From contig CANTFK010000131.1 in the NCBI GenBank assembly GCA_947646735.1, positions 247,614-311,613 of the forward strand: DNA of 64,000 nucleotides, read 5' to 3'. The translations under genes were made by a program, and so were the position numbers. This document shows positions 10,467-20,352 of this stretch, piece after piece (position 1 is the stretch's first letter; the number at the start of each line of letters is the position of its first letter). The notes below the pieces were generated by a model. That model was not told the origin of the DNA. It did no database searches and worked only from the letters and a program-made list of their open reading frames with translations. This stretch comes from Peronospora farinosa. Lineage: Eukaryota; Oomycota; Peronosporomycetes; Peronosporales; Peronosporaceae.

Positions 10467-11168
10467 CTACTCCGCGGAATCTGTCTCTCCTGTCGTCCTT
10501 GGTTTAAAGAAAGATGCAGTGTCAGGCAATTCTTTCTTGTCCTTCTTCGCCTTTTTTTCAACAGTAACAACTGCTTGAATGGGCTTCACGTCTGGAAAAT
10601 CTTCACGTAACCAATCGAGCGAAGCCGTTGTCTGAATTGTTCGCGTCACGTCCGATGTCTTGATCTGCCGCTTGTTGCGGTACAACGCTTGTTCGTAGCT
10701 CTTTGTGCCTAGAAACTGAGCAAACAATTCCTGCAGCAACATCGACATTGGTCAATACTACTGTCACTCCACATTTCTGCACAGTTGCGTTCAATTTACC
10801 GACGCTTTTGCGATTGCAATCAATGCGTCCTTTGAAATTTTGCCCACGTCCGGATCACTTTGTACAATTTTTCTCACTCTTCCCAGTGGATAAATACAGA
10901 CATTAGAGTCACGTGTCATTCTTTCCTCGGCTGTAGGTTCGTCATTAATTAATGGATTGTCCAGTAGCTCCTGCTGGTAACGTGCTTTGTCCTTGGCTGC
11001 CAATTGGACGTAAATTTCCTTCTCTTCGGGTTGAAGTTCCTTCCACTGGACGCTGATAATTTTTTGAATCTCACCAATACGAATGCCCGGGTTCTTGTCC
11101 ATTACCTGCTTGCGTTTCTCATTACAAAAGAGCAGGTACGAACTCTGTGGCTTCTTTATAGGCGTCAT
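10467..11168 (-). CDS. HMG-box / histone-fold fusion protein
   Basis: Two exons, 11168-10800 and 10730-10467, joined across a 69-base GT-AG intron in phase 0, give 210 residues. Residues about 3-72 are an HMG box (PIKKPQSSYLLFCNEKR, SVQWKELQPEEKEIY, AAKDKARYQ). Residues about 90-170 are a histone fold of the NF-YC/POLE4/CHRAC type: PLGRVRKIVQSDPDVGKISKDAL, then, across the splice, AIAKASELFAQFLGTKSYEQA and NKRQIKTSDVTRTI. The tail is Lys-rich (KKAKKDKKE). HMG boxes bend DNA and these histone folds form heterodimers in CCAAT-binding, polymerase epsilon or CHRAC complexes; here both are in one chain. The splice falls inside the alpha-2 helix, and the joined helix reads as expected for the family. 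The exact complex is unknown. An ATG at 11195 would add nine residues. Confidence 0.8.
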
Positions 11169-11358
11169 TGTTGCAATAATGGATGCAGAAAACAATTACT
11201 ATTGTATAATTGCAATTATGGTGCAATAATATAATTGCGTACCTATTTTTGGGAGTTTCGTACTAAAAACCGGTACGATTATATATCCACCTCCAGTATT
11301 TCTTCAAAGTCTTCTTGACCCATCGATATTGTGTCATCATATTCTCCAGATTGCGACG
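11169..11358. promoter_or_regulatory. Divergent promoter region between HMG/histone-fold gene and ATAD1
   Basis: 190 bases separate the two start codons, so the promoters probably share or abut control sites. The stretch is AT-rich with several ATAATTG/CAATTAT-like inverted words near 11190-11235. No defined binding site can be assigned by eye. Confidence 0.35.
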
Positions 11359-12860
11359 ATGGGCAGCAATAGCAGCAAAAGCGTTGAGACGTCACACGAC
11401 AAGCAGCAAACTCCAGAACATGTTGTCTCTATTAAGCATGAAGTGATTGGTATCGTACTGGATGGACTGATGCTTTACACAATGTACCAAACATCCAAGT
11501 ACCTATACAAGGCAATACACAAGTTTCTTTCTTTTGTCATGACGTACTTCCTAATGATTGTTCTATATACTTGTACAGCAATTAAAACCTATGATGGATG
11601 ACTGGACGAAGGGACAGGATAGTCAAGCCAAGCTTAAAAATCGACTGCAGCGTACGGGTCGCCGTGTATTTCATACCAATTACTTTGAGAATGTCATTGC
11701 TGGTGATATCGTGGATCCACAAGACATTGACGTATCGTTCGATGACATTGGTGGCTTAGAGCGTCAGAAACGTGATATTCACGACCTGGTGGTGTTGCCG
11801 CTCAAGAATCCAGAGTTTTTTGCATCACGTGGGAAACTGCTCACAGTTCCCAAAGGTATCTTGCTCTACGGAAAACCTGGCACAGGCAAAACCATGTTGG
11901 CAAAGGCCATCGCCAAGGAATCTGGCGCATTCTTTATCAATCTGAAGATCAGTACCATTATGAGCAAGTGGTTTGGCGAATCGCAGAAGCTTGTGAGCGC
12001 CGCCTTTACACTCGCTCGGAAACTGGCACCATGCATCATTTTTATTGATGAGGTTGATTCTTTCATGGGGATACGAGGCAGCGGGTCTGACCCGACGTTC
12101 TCGTCAATGAAAACGGTGAGCACTGCATAAGTTGATCTGATGGTTGCTAAGTAGGCTGTTGTGTGACTTGCTGTTTATGCTGTTGTGTGACCTGCTGTTT
12201 GTGCTATTGCTGTAGGAATTCCTGGCGCTCTGGGATGGTTTCACTGAAATGAGCAACGAGAATGATGGTGGTTTTGGTGTCATTGTCATGGGTGCGACAA
12301 ACCGTCCTGGTGACGTGGATCCAGCCTTCCTCCGCCGAATGCCTCGCACGTTTGAAATTGGACTGCCCAGCCAACCACAGCGTGAGAAGATACTCCGGCT
12401 TCAGCTCAAAACGGAGCGAGTGGACGATGATTTCGATTTCGATCAGCTCGCCATCGACACCGCGTACTATAGTGGTAGTGACCTTAAGGAATTGTGTCGC
12501 GCCGCCTTGATGATTCCGCTTCGAGAGCATATTGACAATTGCCGTGCGGCAGCAGAAGAAGCTGCAAAGAATCGAGCTGCTGAAGGCGAGAAGCCCCAAA
12601 TCTACGATGAAGCTGCTCAGCCCGAGCCCCCCACAATGCGTCCACTGTCGATGGTTGATTTTAACGAAGCAAGAAATATGGTGCAACCAACTGGGGCGAC
12701 AGCATATGCGTACGAAAATGAGCAGAACGAGAAACCTTCTCGGCAAGCGTCCACCGGTCCTGCAATGTCCATCGACACGGACATGTTTGCGACAATTATG
12801 GCTGCAGGTCTGCAAAACTGGATGCAGCAGAGCCGCAACACCGCACCGACTTACCAGTAA
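11359..12860 (+). CDS. ATAD1: Msp1/ATAD1 AAA+ membrane-protein extractase
   Basis: Three exons, 11359-11535, 11579-12115 and 12216-12860, give 452 residues. Msp1/ATAD1 pulls mistargeted tail-anchored proteins out of the mitochondrial outer membrane. The N-terminus carries one hydrophobic segment near residues 31-50 (VIGIVLDGLMLYTMYQTSKYL). The AAA+ domain contains FDDIGGLERQK, Walker A GKPGTGKT (a Lys replaces the usual first Pro), Walker B CIIFIDEVDS, ATNRPGDVDPAFLRR and GSDLKELCRAA. The start MGSNSSKS also fits an N-myristoylation signal (Gly2, Ser6). The first intron is only 43 bases with donor GTCATG, the weakest splice call here, but it is the only way found to keep the frame open. The C-terminal 110 residues after the AAA+ lid look disordered and are longer than in yeast or animals. 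Confidence 0.87.
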
Positions 12861-12879
12861 GTTTTGAAAAAAGATTTTG

Positions 12880-14130
12880 TTAGATGAATAAACGCTTCCT
12901 GAGAACAAACTCCTTGTGCTGCGCGTGCACTTGCGCAATTCCAAGCAATTCTAGTGAGGATGGCCGATAAATACGAATAGGCTTGCCTGTAACGACCTCG
13001 TCGTGCTCCATTATTTCAATTTCGTCTGCCGGAATTGTCACGACGCCGCCAAGCAGCCAACGCTGGGCCGCTTGCTGAGGCAACTCGACAAATGGAAGAT
13101 GCTGGAGCATGCTTTCAATCGGCTGAAGAGGGGAATGTCCTCTCTGTGCACAGGCATAAAGCATTTAAAAAGCTAAACATCACGTTGTTCATTAATGGAG
13201 TGCATCGTACCTCTACTTTAGTTCGAATGTCGTCCAAATGGAGGCTATCGTCGATGGTGAAAGTCCCACTTCGAGTCCTTTCGAGCTCAGCAAGCGTTCC
13301 CCCAACACAAAACTCACCAGCGGGATTGCGCAGATTGCGAGCCAAATCCACTCGCTTGAGTGGCACGATCAGTGCTTCGCCACATTCACGTGCGATTGAC
13401 CGGATGTACGTGCCTCCTCCACAGACAACACGGATCTTCACCTGTCACCCACCAATTAGCTTTCTCTTCAAGCCCACAACGTTTCAAACTGCTCACCTCA
13501 GGATAATCTCCCTCTATGAACTTCTGCACATCAATTTGCTCAATATGTACGCGTCTCGACTTGACGTCAAAATCCTACATGACTTGTCAGTTTCCCATTA
13601 GTTCTTTGTCACCACTCATCCTCGTGTCAATCCTCACCTTCTTTGCTCTCCCCAATTTGTACAATCGAACCCCGTTTTTCTTAATGGCACTGACTCGTGG
13701 AGGCACTTGATTGATTGTCCCAATAAACCTACAAGTGATTACTTATTATCAGTCCTACATCTCATCAACTACTGTATATTTATTCTTATGAATATTATAT
13801 TTCCTACCTCTGTAAAATTAAATCCACTGTCTTCTCATTAACCCATGGAGCAGGATGTTGTGCCAAGACTTGACCTGTAATGTCGTCTGAATCCGTCGTG
13901 ATTCCTAGACGAATAACGCCCTTATATTCCTTCCCATTTGTTAAATACTGTAGAAAACGCGTAGCTCGACCTACAGCCACCGTAAGGACTCCCGTAGCCA
14001 TTGGATCGAGTGTTCCACCGTGTCCAATCTGACGTATGTCAAACACTCGACGCATTGCACCCACGCATTGATGTGACGTTAATCCCATCGGTTTGTACAC
14101 GTTTAAAAAGCCGCCACTTGGTCGTCCCAT
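12880..14130 (-). CDS. TruB-family tRNA pseudouridine-55 synthase
   Basis: Five exons: 14130-13808, 13728-13638, 13574-13497, 13441-13211 and 13122-12880, for 321 residues. TruB/Pus4 enzymes convert uridine 55 of the tRNA T-loop to pseudouridine. Landmarks: GFLNVYKPMGLTSHQCV, the catalytic motif GHGGTLDPMATGVL with its Asp, KEYKGVIRLGITTDSDD, QVPPRVSAIKKNGVRLYKLGR, RVVCGGGTYIRSIARECGE and a C-terminal PUA-like part. The fourth exon could instead end at 13217, using donor GTAGAG and losing two residues. The ATG at 14130 is chosen because conserved residues begin directly after it; an upstream in-frame ATG at 14217 would add 29 residues. The gene is head-to-head with topoisomerase III, the two starts being about 105 bases apart. 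Confidence 0.87.
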
Positions 14131-14235
14131 GGCTGATACGAAGGAGTGATGGTCTTGGAGTTGAACCCCTGGTAAATGTTGATTGGTTAGAATATATTGA
14201 CCAATCAAAACGATCAATTAGTGGCAATTGCAGGA
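14131..14235. promoter_or_regulatory. Short bidirectional promoter, TruB / topoisomerase III
   Basis: Only about 105 bases separate the start codons of the divergent TruB-like (-) and topoisomerase III (+) genes. The stretch contains a CCAAT-like word on each strand (GATTGGTTAG and GACCAATCAAA near 14180-14205). A shared promoter is inferred from geometry. Confidence 0.4.
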
Positions 14236-17200
14236 ATGAAGGTGCTCAACGTAGCAGAGAAACCGTCGGTGGCTAAAGAGATTGCAAATATTCTATCTTC
14301 TGGTCATTCACAGCGTGTGTGTTGTGTACATTCGTTCATTTATGTGCCGTGATATTCTTATAACAATGCTAACAAGTGTGTAAAACCATGAAGACCTGAT
14401 ATTATTTTATTATCTCTTTACTTGTAGCGACCTGGATTTTCCAAATACAATGCACTCTTTGAATTCCCATATCAAATCCAAGGACAAGAGGTTCAAATGG
14501 TCGTAACATCGGTTACTGGACATATGATGGAGTTAGATTTTGATGCAAGGGTCAGAAGCTGGTACTCTTGCGATCCAGTGGAGCTCTTTACAGCTCCAGT
14601 GATCAAGAGGATACGCAGTGATGAGACCCAAAAGAAGATAGAAAAAACGCTATTGAAAGAGGCAAAACACAGTCAGGTACTGATGTTATTGTTTTGTAGT
14701 GGTATAGGAGCTAGCACTGATCACCATGTTGTCCCCCCCCCCATGATGCAGTGGCTTGTGCTGTGGCTAGATTGTGATCGAGAAGGGGAAAACATTGCCT
14801 ACGAAGTCAAAACCATTTGTGAGAAATCCAACCAACGCATGCGCGTCTCCCGCGCCCGCTTTTCAGCACTGATCCCTCGTGATATCATCCACGCAGTGCA
14901 AAACTTATCGGAGCCCAATGAGAAACTCTCACTTGCAGTCGATGCTCGATCGGAAATCGATTTACGAATCGGTGCAGCATTCACAAGATTTCAGACAATG
15001 CGCATCCAGAGCAAATTTCCAGCACTAAAGCGGGAAAAGAGTGTCATCAGCTACGGCCCGTGCCAATTTCCTACGCTAGGTTTCGTTGTGGAACGGTTTC
15101 TCATGGTACAGAATTTTGAACGCGAGGCATTTTACTACATCAGCGTTACGCACCAGCAAAATGATCAGCCAGACGCGCCGACAACGACCTTTAAGTGGAA
15201 GCGCGGGCACCTTTTCGACCGCTTGGCATGCTTGTGCATCTACGAGTACTTGGTGGAGAGCCAAACAGCAACGATCGAGTCGGTGGACAAGCGTCCATCT
15301 TGGAAACGAAAGCCTTTGCCCCTTACGACGGTGGAATTGCAGAAGCGAGCATCGCGGTGGCTACGGATCTCGTCAGAGGCAACGATGAAGGCAGCAGAAA
15401 GTCTATACAATAAGGGTTTCATTAGCTATCCCCGTACAGAGACGAGTAACTTTAAAGAAGGCACAGATCTCATGGGCTTAGTTCGGCTGCACGAAAATCA
15501 TCAGCAGTGGAAAAATTACGTGACACGTCAGCTTTTAGATGGAGGAAAATACGAAGCGCCTCGACACGGAAAATCCGATGATCAAGCGCATCCTCCGATT
15601 CATCCAACTAAGAGTGTTGATGTGAATACGTTGTCAGACCCAAACGAAAAGAAGGTGTATGAATTTGTTGCTCTACATTTCTTAGCGTGTTGTAGCCGGG
15701 ATGCTAAAGGCAGTCAGACAAGTGTTGTCATGCGAATAATGGGTGAGCGTTTCACAGCGTCTGGTCTGATGGTAGAGGAGCGAAATTACTTGGATATCTA
15801 CAAGTACGAGAAATGGAATGCGTCCGCGATTCCTGTTTATCAGCAGGGAGACATGTTCCGACCATCAACTATTGTAATGCTTACTGGTGAGACAAACCCG
15901 CCACCACTTCTGTCAGAGGCGGATCTGATCGCAAAAATGGATTCAAATGGAATTGGCACTGATGCCACTATTGCTGAGCACATTAAAACCATTTTGAAGC
16001 GTGAGTATGCCATCAAAGTAAATAACGCGACCCAGTTTAAACCTACAACGTTAGGGCTGGCACTAGTTTTATCATATGAGCACATGGGCCTCGAATTGGC
16101 GAAACCAGTTCTTCGTGCAGCGGTACGTTTTGATAATGCAATCATTGTATCTTGACTTCTATTCAGTAATTCTGTTGTTTGTGAGTTTCAGATGGAGAAC
16201 GACTGTAAAGCAATTTCGTTGGGGCAAAAACAAATGAAACAAGTTGTGCAATCATGCATGGATCAGGTACTTGTGTCTTCAAATAAGCTGCGTTCACGTA
16301 AGTTGTGACAACACGTTTTTTTTCTTCGCAGATGAAAAATATTTTTATTGAAGTTACCCGTAGCGCTACTGTGCTGGACCAGACCTTCTTGGAACAATTT
16401 GGCCAAGCAGTGAACGACACCGCGTTGCCTTCTTGGGAAGTGCGTCAGGCCGCTAGAGAAAGCGAACCTAGTCTGCCACATCGAGAAGAAGCAAGAAGTC
16501 AAAGCTCAAACTTTAACAACACAGCATCTGGAAGCGAGGAAGTTGGTTCAATTATTGACAACACGAACGCAGAAAGACGGCGAAAACGTCAACGAACTCC
16601 ACCACGATCTTCTGGTCCTTCGCAGGCACTGAGTCGACCACACCATGCGCCAAGCATGACTGCAGACGTACCCCGATGCGAAGTTCACAGTTTGCCCTGC
16701 CACGAACGAGAGGTAACGCGCGATGGACCGAATACAGGACGCATTTTTTACGTCTGCCCGCTGCCCCAAGGTGAGCAGTGCAACTTCTTCGCTTGGGCAT
16801 CCGACTCCAACCCGAGCGATATTCTTGTTGTAAAGTGTCCTGGTCATGATGAACCGTGTGACGAGAGAACAGTCAAGAAGGATGGTCCAAACAAGGGGCG
16901 ACAGTTCTATACCTGCCGACGTAGCCAAACAGACAACAGCTGCGGCTTTTTTCAGTGGAAGGGTAACATTACAGAGGCACCTGGCAGACCAGTGGCACAG
17001 CCTGCTCCAAGGGTTGCTGGCGCATCGGGTACTACCCCAATATGTTCCGGACATCATACCACCTGCGACTTGCGCATAACCAGAAAGGCTGGTCCAAACC
17101 AAAATCGCGAGTTTTATTGTTGCAGCTTTCAGGGAGCAGCTAGCTGTGGATTCTTTGAGTGGAAGGACGAGCAGTGTCAACAGCCTGCTACTTCATCTAT

Positions 17201-17366
17201 GCCGCCGTCTGGGGGCCACAAAGGTGACAGTGAGGTGTTCAGGTGTGAGTGCAGCCTACCTGGTGTCTTACTGACATGTAAAAGTGGAGTGAATAAGGGT
17301 CGGACCTTTTACAAGTGTCCGAATCCGCAGGGAAGTCAATGTGATTTTTTCCAGTGGGGATCATAG
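14236..17366 (+). CDS. TOP3A: DNA topoisomerase III (TOP3A type) with four GRF zinc fingers
   Basis: Five exons: 14236-14316, 14428-14676, 14752-16122, 16192-16266 and 16332-17366, giving 936 residues. Type IA topoisomerase III works with RecQ helicases to dissolve double Holliday junctions. The TOPRIM domain starts at MKVLNVAEKPSVAKEIA and contains the metal-binding DCDREGEN. The catalytic tyrosine lies in GFISYPRTET, and the conserved NGIGTDATIAEHI follows. From about residue 708 four GRF-type zinc fingers occur in tandem, each with the Cys/His and GPN-GR-FY-C-FF-W pattern (for example GPNTGRIFYVCP and GVNKGRTFYKCP). GRF fingers bind single-stranded DNA; animal TOP3A has fewer. The linker before them contains a basic stretch ERRRKRQRTPPR, a likely nuclear signal. 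All splice junctions are GT-AG and in phase. A run of ten C residues before the 14751 acceptor is a possible sequencing weak point. Confidence 0.92.
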
Positions 17367-17405
17367 TACTGAAAACCTCGCGTCTCCAGCGTCGTCAACC
17401 ATCAA

Positions 17406-17969
17406 TTAATGCCCTAAAACGGCGTGTGGGGATCCGTTTTTCCTAGAAGCCTCCAACATGGCCGCTACAACTGGTAGCATGAGTGTCATTCCTCGTGCCT
17501 GTGGTCGTTGTCGGTCGCACAAGAAGAAGAAAGCCCCAAGTGCGGCCACTTCGCTGTCTTCAATGTTCATCATACGATTGGCGCACTGTAGTAAATCCTC
17601 GACAACATTAACATTCTTGTCTCGTCGGTCCTCCTGCTTATGTGTCAGGTACTCGACCAACTGCTCCATGGGGTCTTTGAGGTTCAAAATCCGCTTCATT
17701 GTGTCAATTTGCTGCTGTACTTCATTGTTGGCCTCCTGCATTTCTTTCTCAATGATCAAGACGCGCTGCAGATAATGCTGGCGCTCCTGTTCGTCCAGCT
17801 CAAGTGCTTTCTTCTCTACTTCCACCGGTCGAATAGCTTGATCAGCAAAGAGCAACGTCCCTTGACTCGTCTCTACAATGTGACGCTGGATCTTTGTCTC
17901 GAGGTCAATGGGTTCGCTCGCCAGATCGCCGTCATACACGTCTGCGTCCAAGTGGAGAAAAGTGTCCAT
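17406..17969 (-). CDS. Unrecognised coiled-coil protein
   Basis: A single open exon encodes 187 residues from ATG 17969; an in-frame ATG at 18008 would add 13. I do not recognise the family. The N-terminus is acidic (MDTFLHLDADVYDGDLASEP). The middle (residues about 55-115) is rich in Glu, Gln, Lys and Leu with heptad-like spacing (EKKALELDEQERQHYLQRV, IIEKEMQEANNEVQQQIDT) and probably forms a coiled coil. The C-terminal third is more hydrophobic (DSEVAALGAFFFLCDRQ). It converges on topoisomerase III with a 39-base gap, which supports a compact real gene rather than a chance frame. It is the last host gene before the repeats begin, so it could be truncated or have missed exons. Confidence 0.55.
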   Translation of the reverse strand: MDTFLHLDADVYDGDLASEPIDLETKIQRHIVETSQGTLLFADQAIRPVEVEKKALELDEQERQHYLQRVLIIEKEMQEANNEVQQQIDTMKRILNLKDPMEQLVEYLTHKQEDRRDKNVNVVEDLLQCANRMMNIEDSEVAALGAFFFLCDRQRPQARGMTLMLPVVAAMLEASRKNGSPHAVLGH

Positions 17970-18185
17970 TTTGTAAAAATCGGAACACAAGTATAAGGAC
18001 CCAATCACAAATAAATTGCGTCTAGAATATTACTAGAATGAAGAATAAGGAGCGGTGTTAAAAATTAAATGCGTTCGTGGAAATTATAATAGGGTGCGTC
18101 TGTCCTGGTGTTGCCAGACCTTGTAAAGGAATTAGGCCGTTATTTTGAATCAGATGACCAATTCGGTCGCCTACTCTTAACATAA
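17970..18185. other. Boundary between gene island and repeats
   Basis: About 215 AT-rich bases upstream of the coiled-coil gene and before element A. Likely promoter sequence; no defined motif. Confidence 0.35.
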
Positions 18186-20351
18186 TGCAACGGGCTAAAA
18201 GTTACACGGTTCGTTAAGTATTGAATACTTAACGGGCAGGTCTAACAAGGTACGTGGTACCTTGGACCTGCGGCTGACCCACCTTCGTGAATGTGATATC
18301 CATGGATGAAATCACATTCAACGAGGATGACGCCAGTTGGGACTAGGCGTCATGGTGACGCTTCAGACAGCGTCATCAGCGAGATTAAATATATTTTAAG
18401 CTCGCACGTAAGGATACGCTACTAAAGAAACGCGAATCCGATCTTTACATTTAACCAATCAGTAGTTAGAGTTATATTAAATTAAATTCTATGAAGAAAG
18501 CCAGTCTTGAACTTACTACATCACACTCACTGCGCACGGGAAGTCTGGAAACAGCTTCCGTGACGCAGGTAGGTGCTTGTTCTAAAGTTCGTTGCTCGGA
18601 TCGATTTAAGCGGCCGGCAACAGTTGGTACTGCGCTTTAAGCGCCGACCAACACTACCACCACCGCACGCAGAGGTAAGACGGTCTAATCGCTTCCTCAC
18701 ACTGCTTATAAAGTGTGTGTCCGCGTAGTACGTGGCAGCTTCTTTTCAGGCGCCCGTCTACACTTGGTAGTACTAGTATTCCTTCCCACGACCCGTCTCT
18801 CTGAGCGTGCGTGTGGATACGGATGTCCCTGAACGTGGATTGGGGTGATTTTTCTCACCTCTTACCAACATTATAGGGAGGTGGCAGAGCACTTGGTGCA
18901 GGGACTTGGTGAACAAGCCCTGGCCAATCTCTTAAATTGTCCACCTGAGCAACATGTTGCTCATTTGAAGAAATTCGAGGCGTTTGTGCTCGAAAAGCGT
19001 AGAAACGCGTCGAGGCAAACAGCCAAGCCACGGCTGAGTCCATCAGTAAGACTCAGGATGAGCTTTTGCGTGAGCAAGCTCTGAACGCGTCGATCAACAA
19101 AACTGTTGAGACGCTCCCTGCCCGGTCTAATCAGCCAAGGCCATTCGGATGGACCCTCCGAAGTTCGATGGGACTGCCCCACATACGATTGTTCACTGGA
19201 TTTTAGAAGTGGAGCAATGTGGAGTGGCGCAGCTCATCGAAGACGACACCAGGATGGTGTCGTATGCCATGTCAAATTTGCGTGGCAAAGCGTCAGAGTA
19301 GGCTTGCTCTGCGCTCATGGCAAACGCTGATGCGTTTCCATCATGGACGATCTTAATTTAAAGATTCGCGCCATGTACCAGCCGCCTAACAATGAAGTAT
19401 TACTTCAGACGCGCTTGTTTGGAGCACGACAGGCGAAACGATCTCTGCAAGAGTATGTGCAGGAGATGCGTTCGCTGTCTGCGTCCATTAATGTGGGTTC
19501 GATACCGGAGCACATTAAGGTGCCTACGTTTATGAATGGACTACGGCACGGCTCATCGCGTCAGGTCCTTATTAGAAAAGTGCCAAAGACGATGGAGGAG
19601 GCAATTGACATTGCCTTAATTGAGAAGCAATCCTACAACAGTGCCTCGGCGACAGCTTATTGTTAGCCGCCGGTCGAGAGTCGGATGCCACTCCAATGGA
19701 GTTAGGCAATGCAGGCGTAATCTGCTACAAGTGCGGCAAGCGCGGCCAAATGATGGCTCGCTGCTATCCCAAACTTGCTGCTGGGGCCAAGGCGCCCAGC
19801 AAGAAGTCTCCCAAACCGAAGGTGATTCGAAGAACCGTGAACCTCGCACGGGTTCAGATTCGACCCCCGATAAGTCGGGAAATGCGGGAGCGCAATAGGG
19901 ACGGGATGCCCTACTGTCGCGGACTCTGAAGCTACCCCTATGTTCAGAGTGATCGAACAAATGGGTAGCATAGTCCCTGAGGTTCCGAAAGGTCGGACCT
20001 CAACCCTTATAGTCTATAGCGCTCGAGTACGAGGAATGACCAAGTGATGACCCTTCTCGTTGATTCGGGTGCATCACAGAAGTTTGTCAAACTCGCGGCT
20101 CTCAGAAAAAGTCTGGCGAGTTATGAGTCACTTTGCCAGGACGCCAAGCGAGAAGAGGCGATCGTTCGTTTAGCGAACGGCACGCTCGTTAAATCGGAGG
20201 GAGTTCAAGTTAAACTTACCTTCAGCTTTAGTGACTTCTCTTGTAAAGAGAAGTTTACAGTGCTAGGTATGGAGAGTCCGTATGACCTCATCCTAGGCAT
20301 GCCTTGGTTGGCTAAACACCAACCATGGATAGACTGGCGTACACGCACAGT
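18186..20351 (+). mobile_element. Element A: decayed Ty3/Gypsy retrotransposon (5' part)
   Basis: A probable 5' LTR occupies about 18186-18762, starting TGCAACGGGC and ending TACA. A two-base spacer and TGGTAGTACTAG, a candidate primer-binding site, follow; the intact Gypsy at 50783-58513 has the same LTR-end layout (TTACA, CC, TGGTAG). The LTR contains a perfect inverted repeat of 11-base arms (18212-18234) and other GACGC/GCGTC palindromes. Gag-like sequence begins at 19149 (MDPPKFDGTAPHTIVHW) and is broken by an in-frame TAG where a Trp is expected (GKASE-stop) and by frameshifts. Protease sequence follows at 20044. The element is cut at 20351, where it fuses to B1 across a shared AGCC. 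No second LTR is in the window. The left edge is inferred, not measured. Confidence 0.65.
19149..19930 (+). pseudogene. Element A gag remnant with altered zinc knuckle
   Basis: Frames at 19149-19300, 19343-19666 and 19660-19929 together cover a Ty3/Gypsy gag. The middle part is typical retrotransposon gag (MYQPPNNEVLLQTRLFGARQ, LQEYVQEMRSLSASI, VPTFMNGLRHG). The end has a zinc knuckle CYKCGKRGQMMARC, in which the metal-binding His is replaced by Gln. At least one nonsense codon and two frame changes make it non-functional. Confidence 0.7.
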
Positions 20352-20352
20352 C
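20044..20352 (+). pseudogene. Element A aspartic protease fragment
   Basis: The frame carries the retroviral-type protease motif LLVDSGASQKF, then LANGTLVKSEGVQV and the flap-distal LILGMPWLAKHQPWIDW. It then runs without a stop into gag sequence of the unrelated B family (QLSRSTRNSW), which shows that the downstream part of element A has been replaced. It is a fragment, not a working protease gene. Confidence 0.75.

Noticed and set aside
12204..12944. 246-codon minus-strand ORF opposite ATAD1
   Set aside because: It lies entirely antisense to conserved AAA+ coding sequence and has no domain character of its own.
16548..17180. 210-codon minus-strand ORF opposite the GRF fingers
   Set aside because: Shadow of Cys-rich coding sequence; no independent support.
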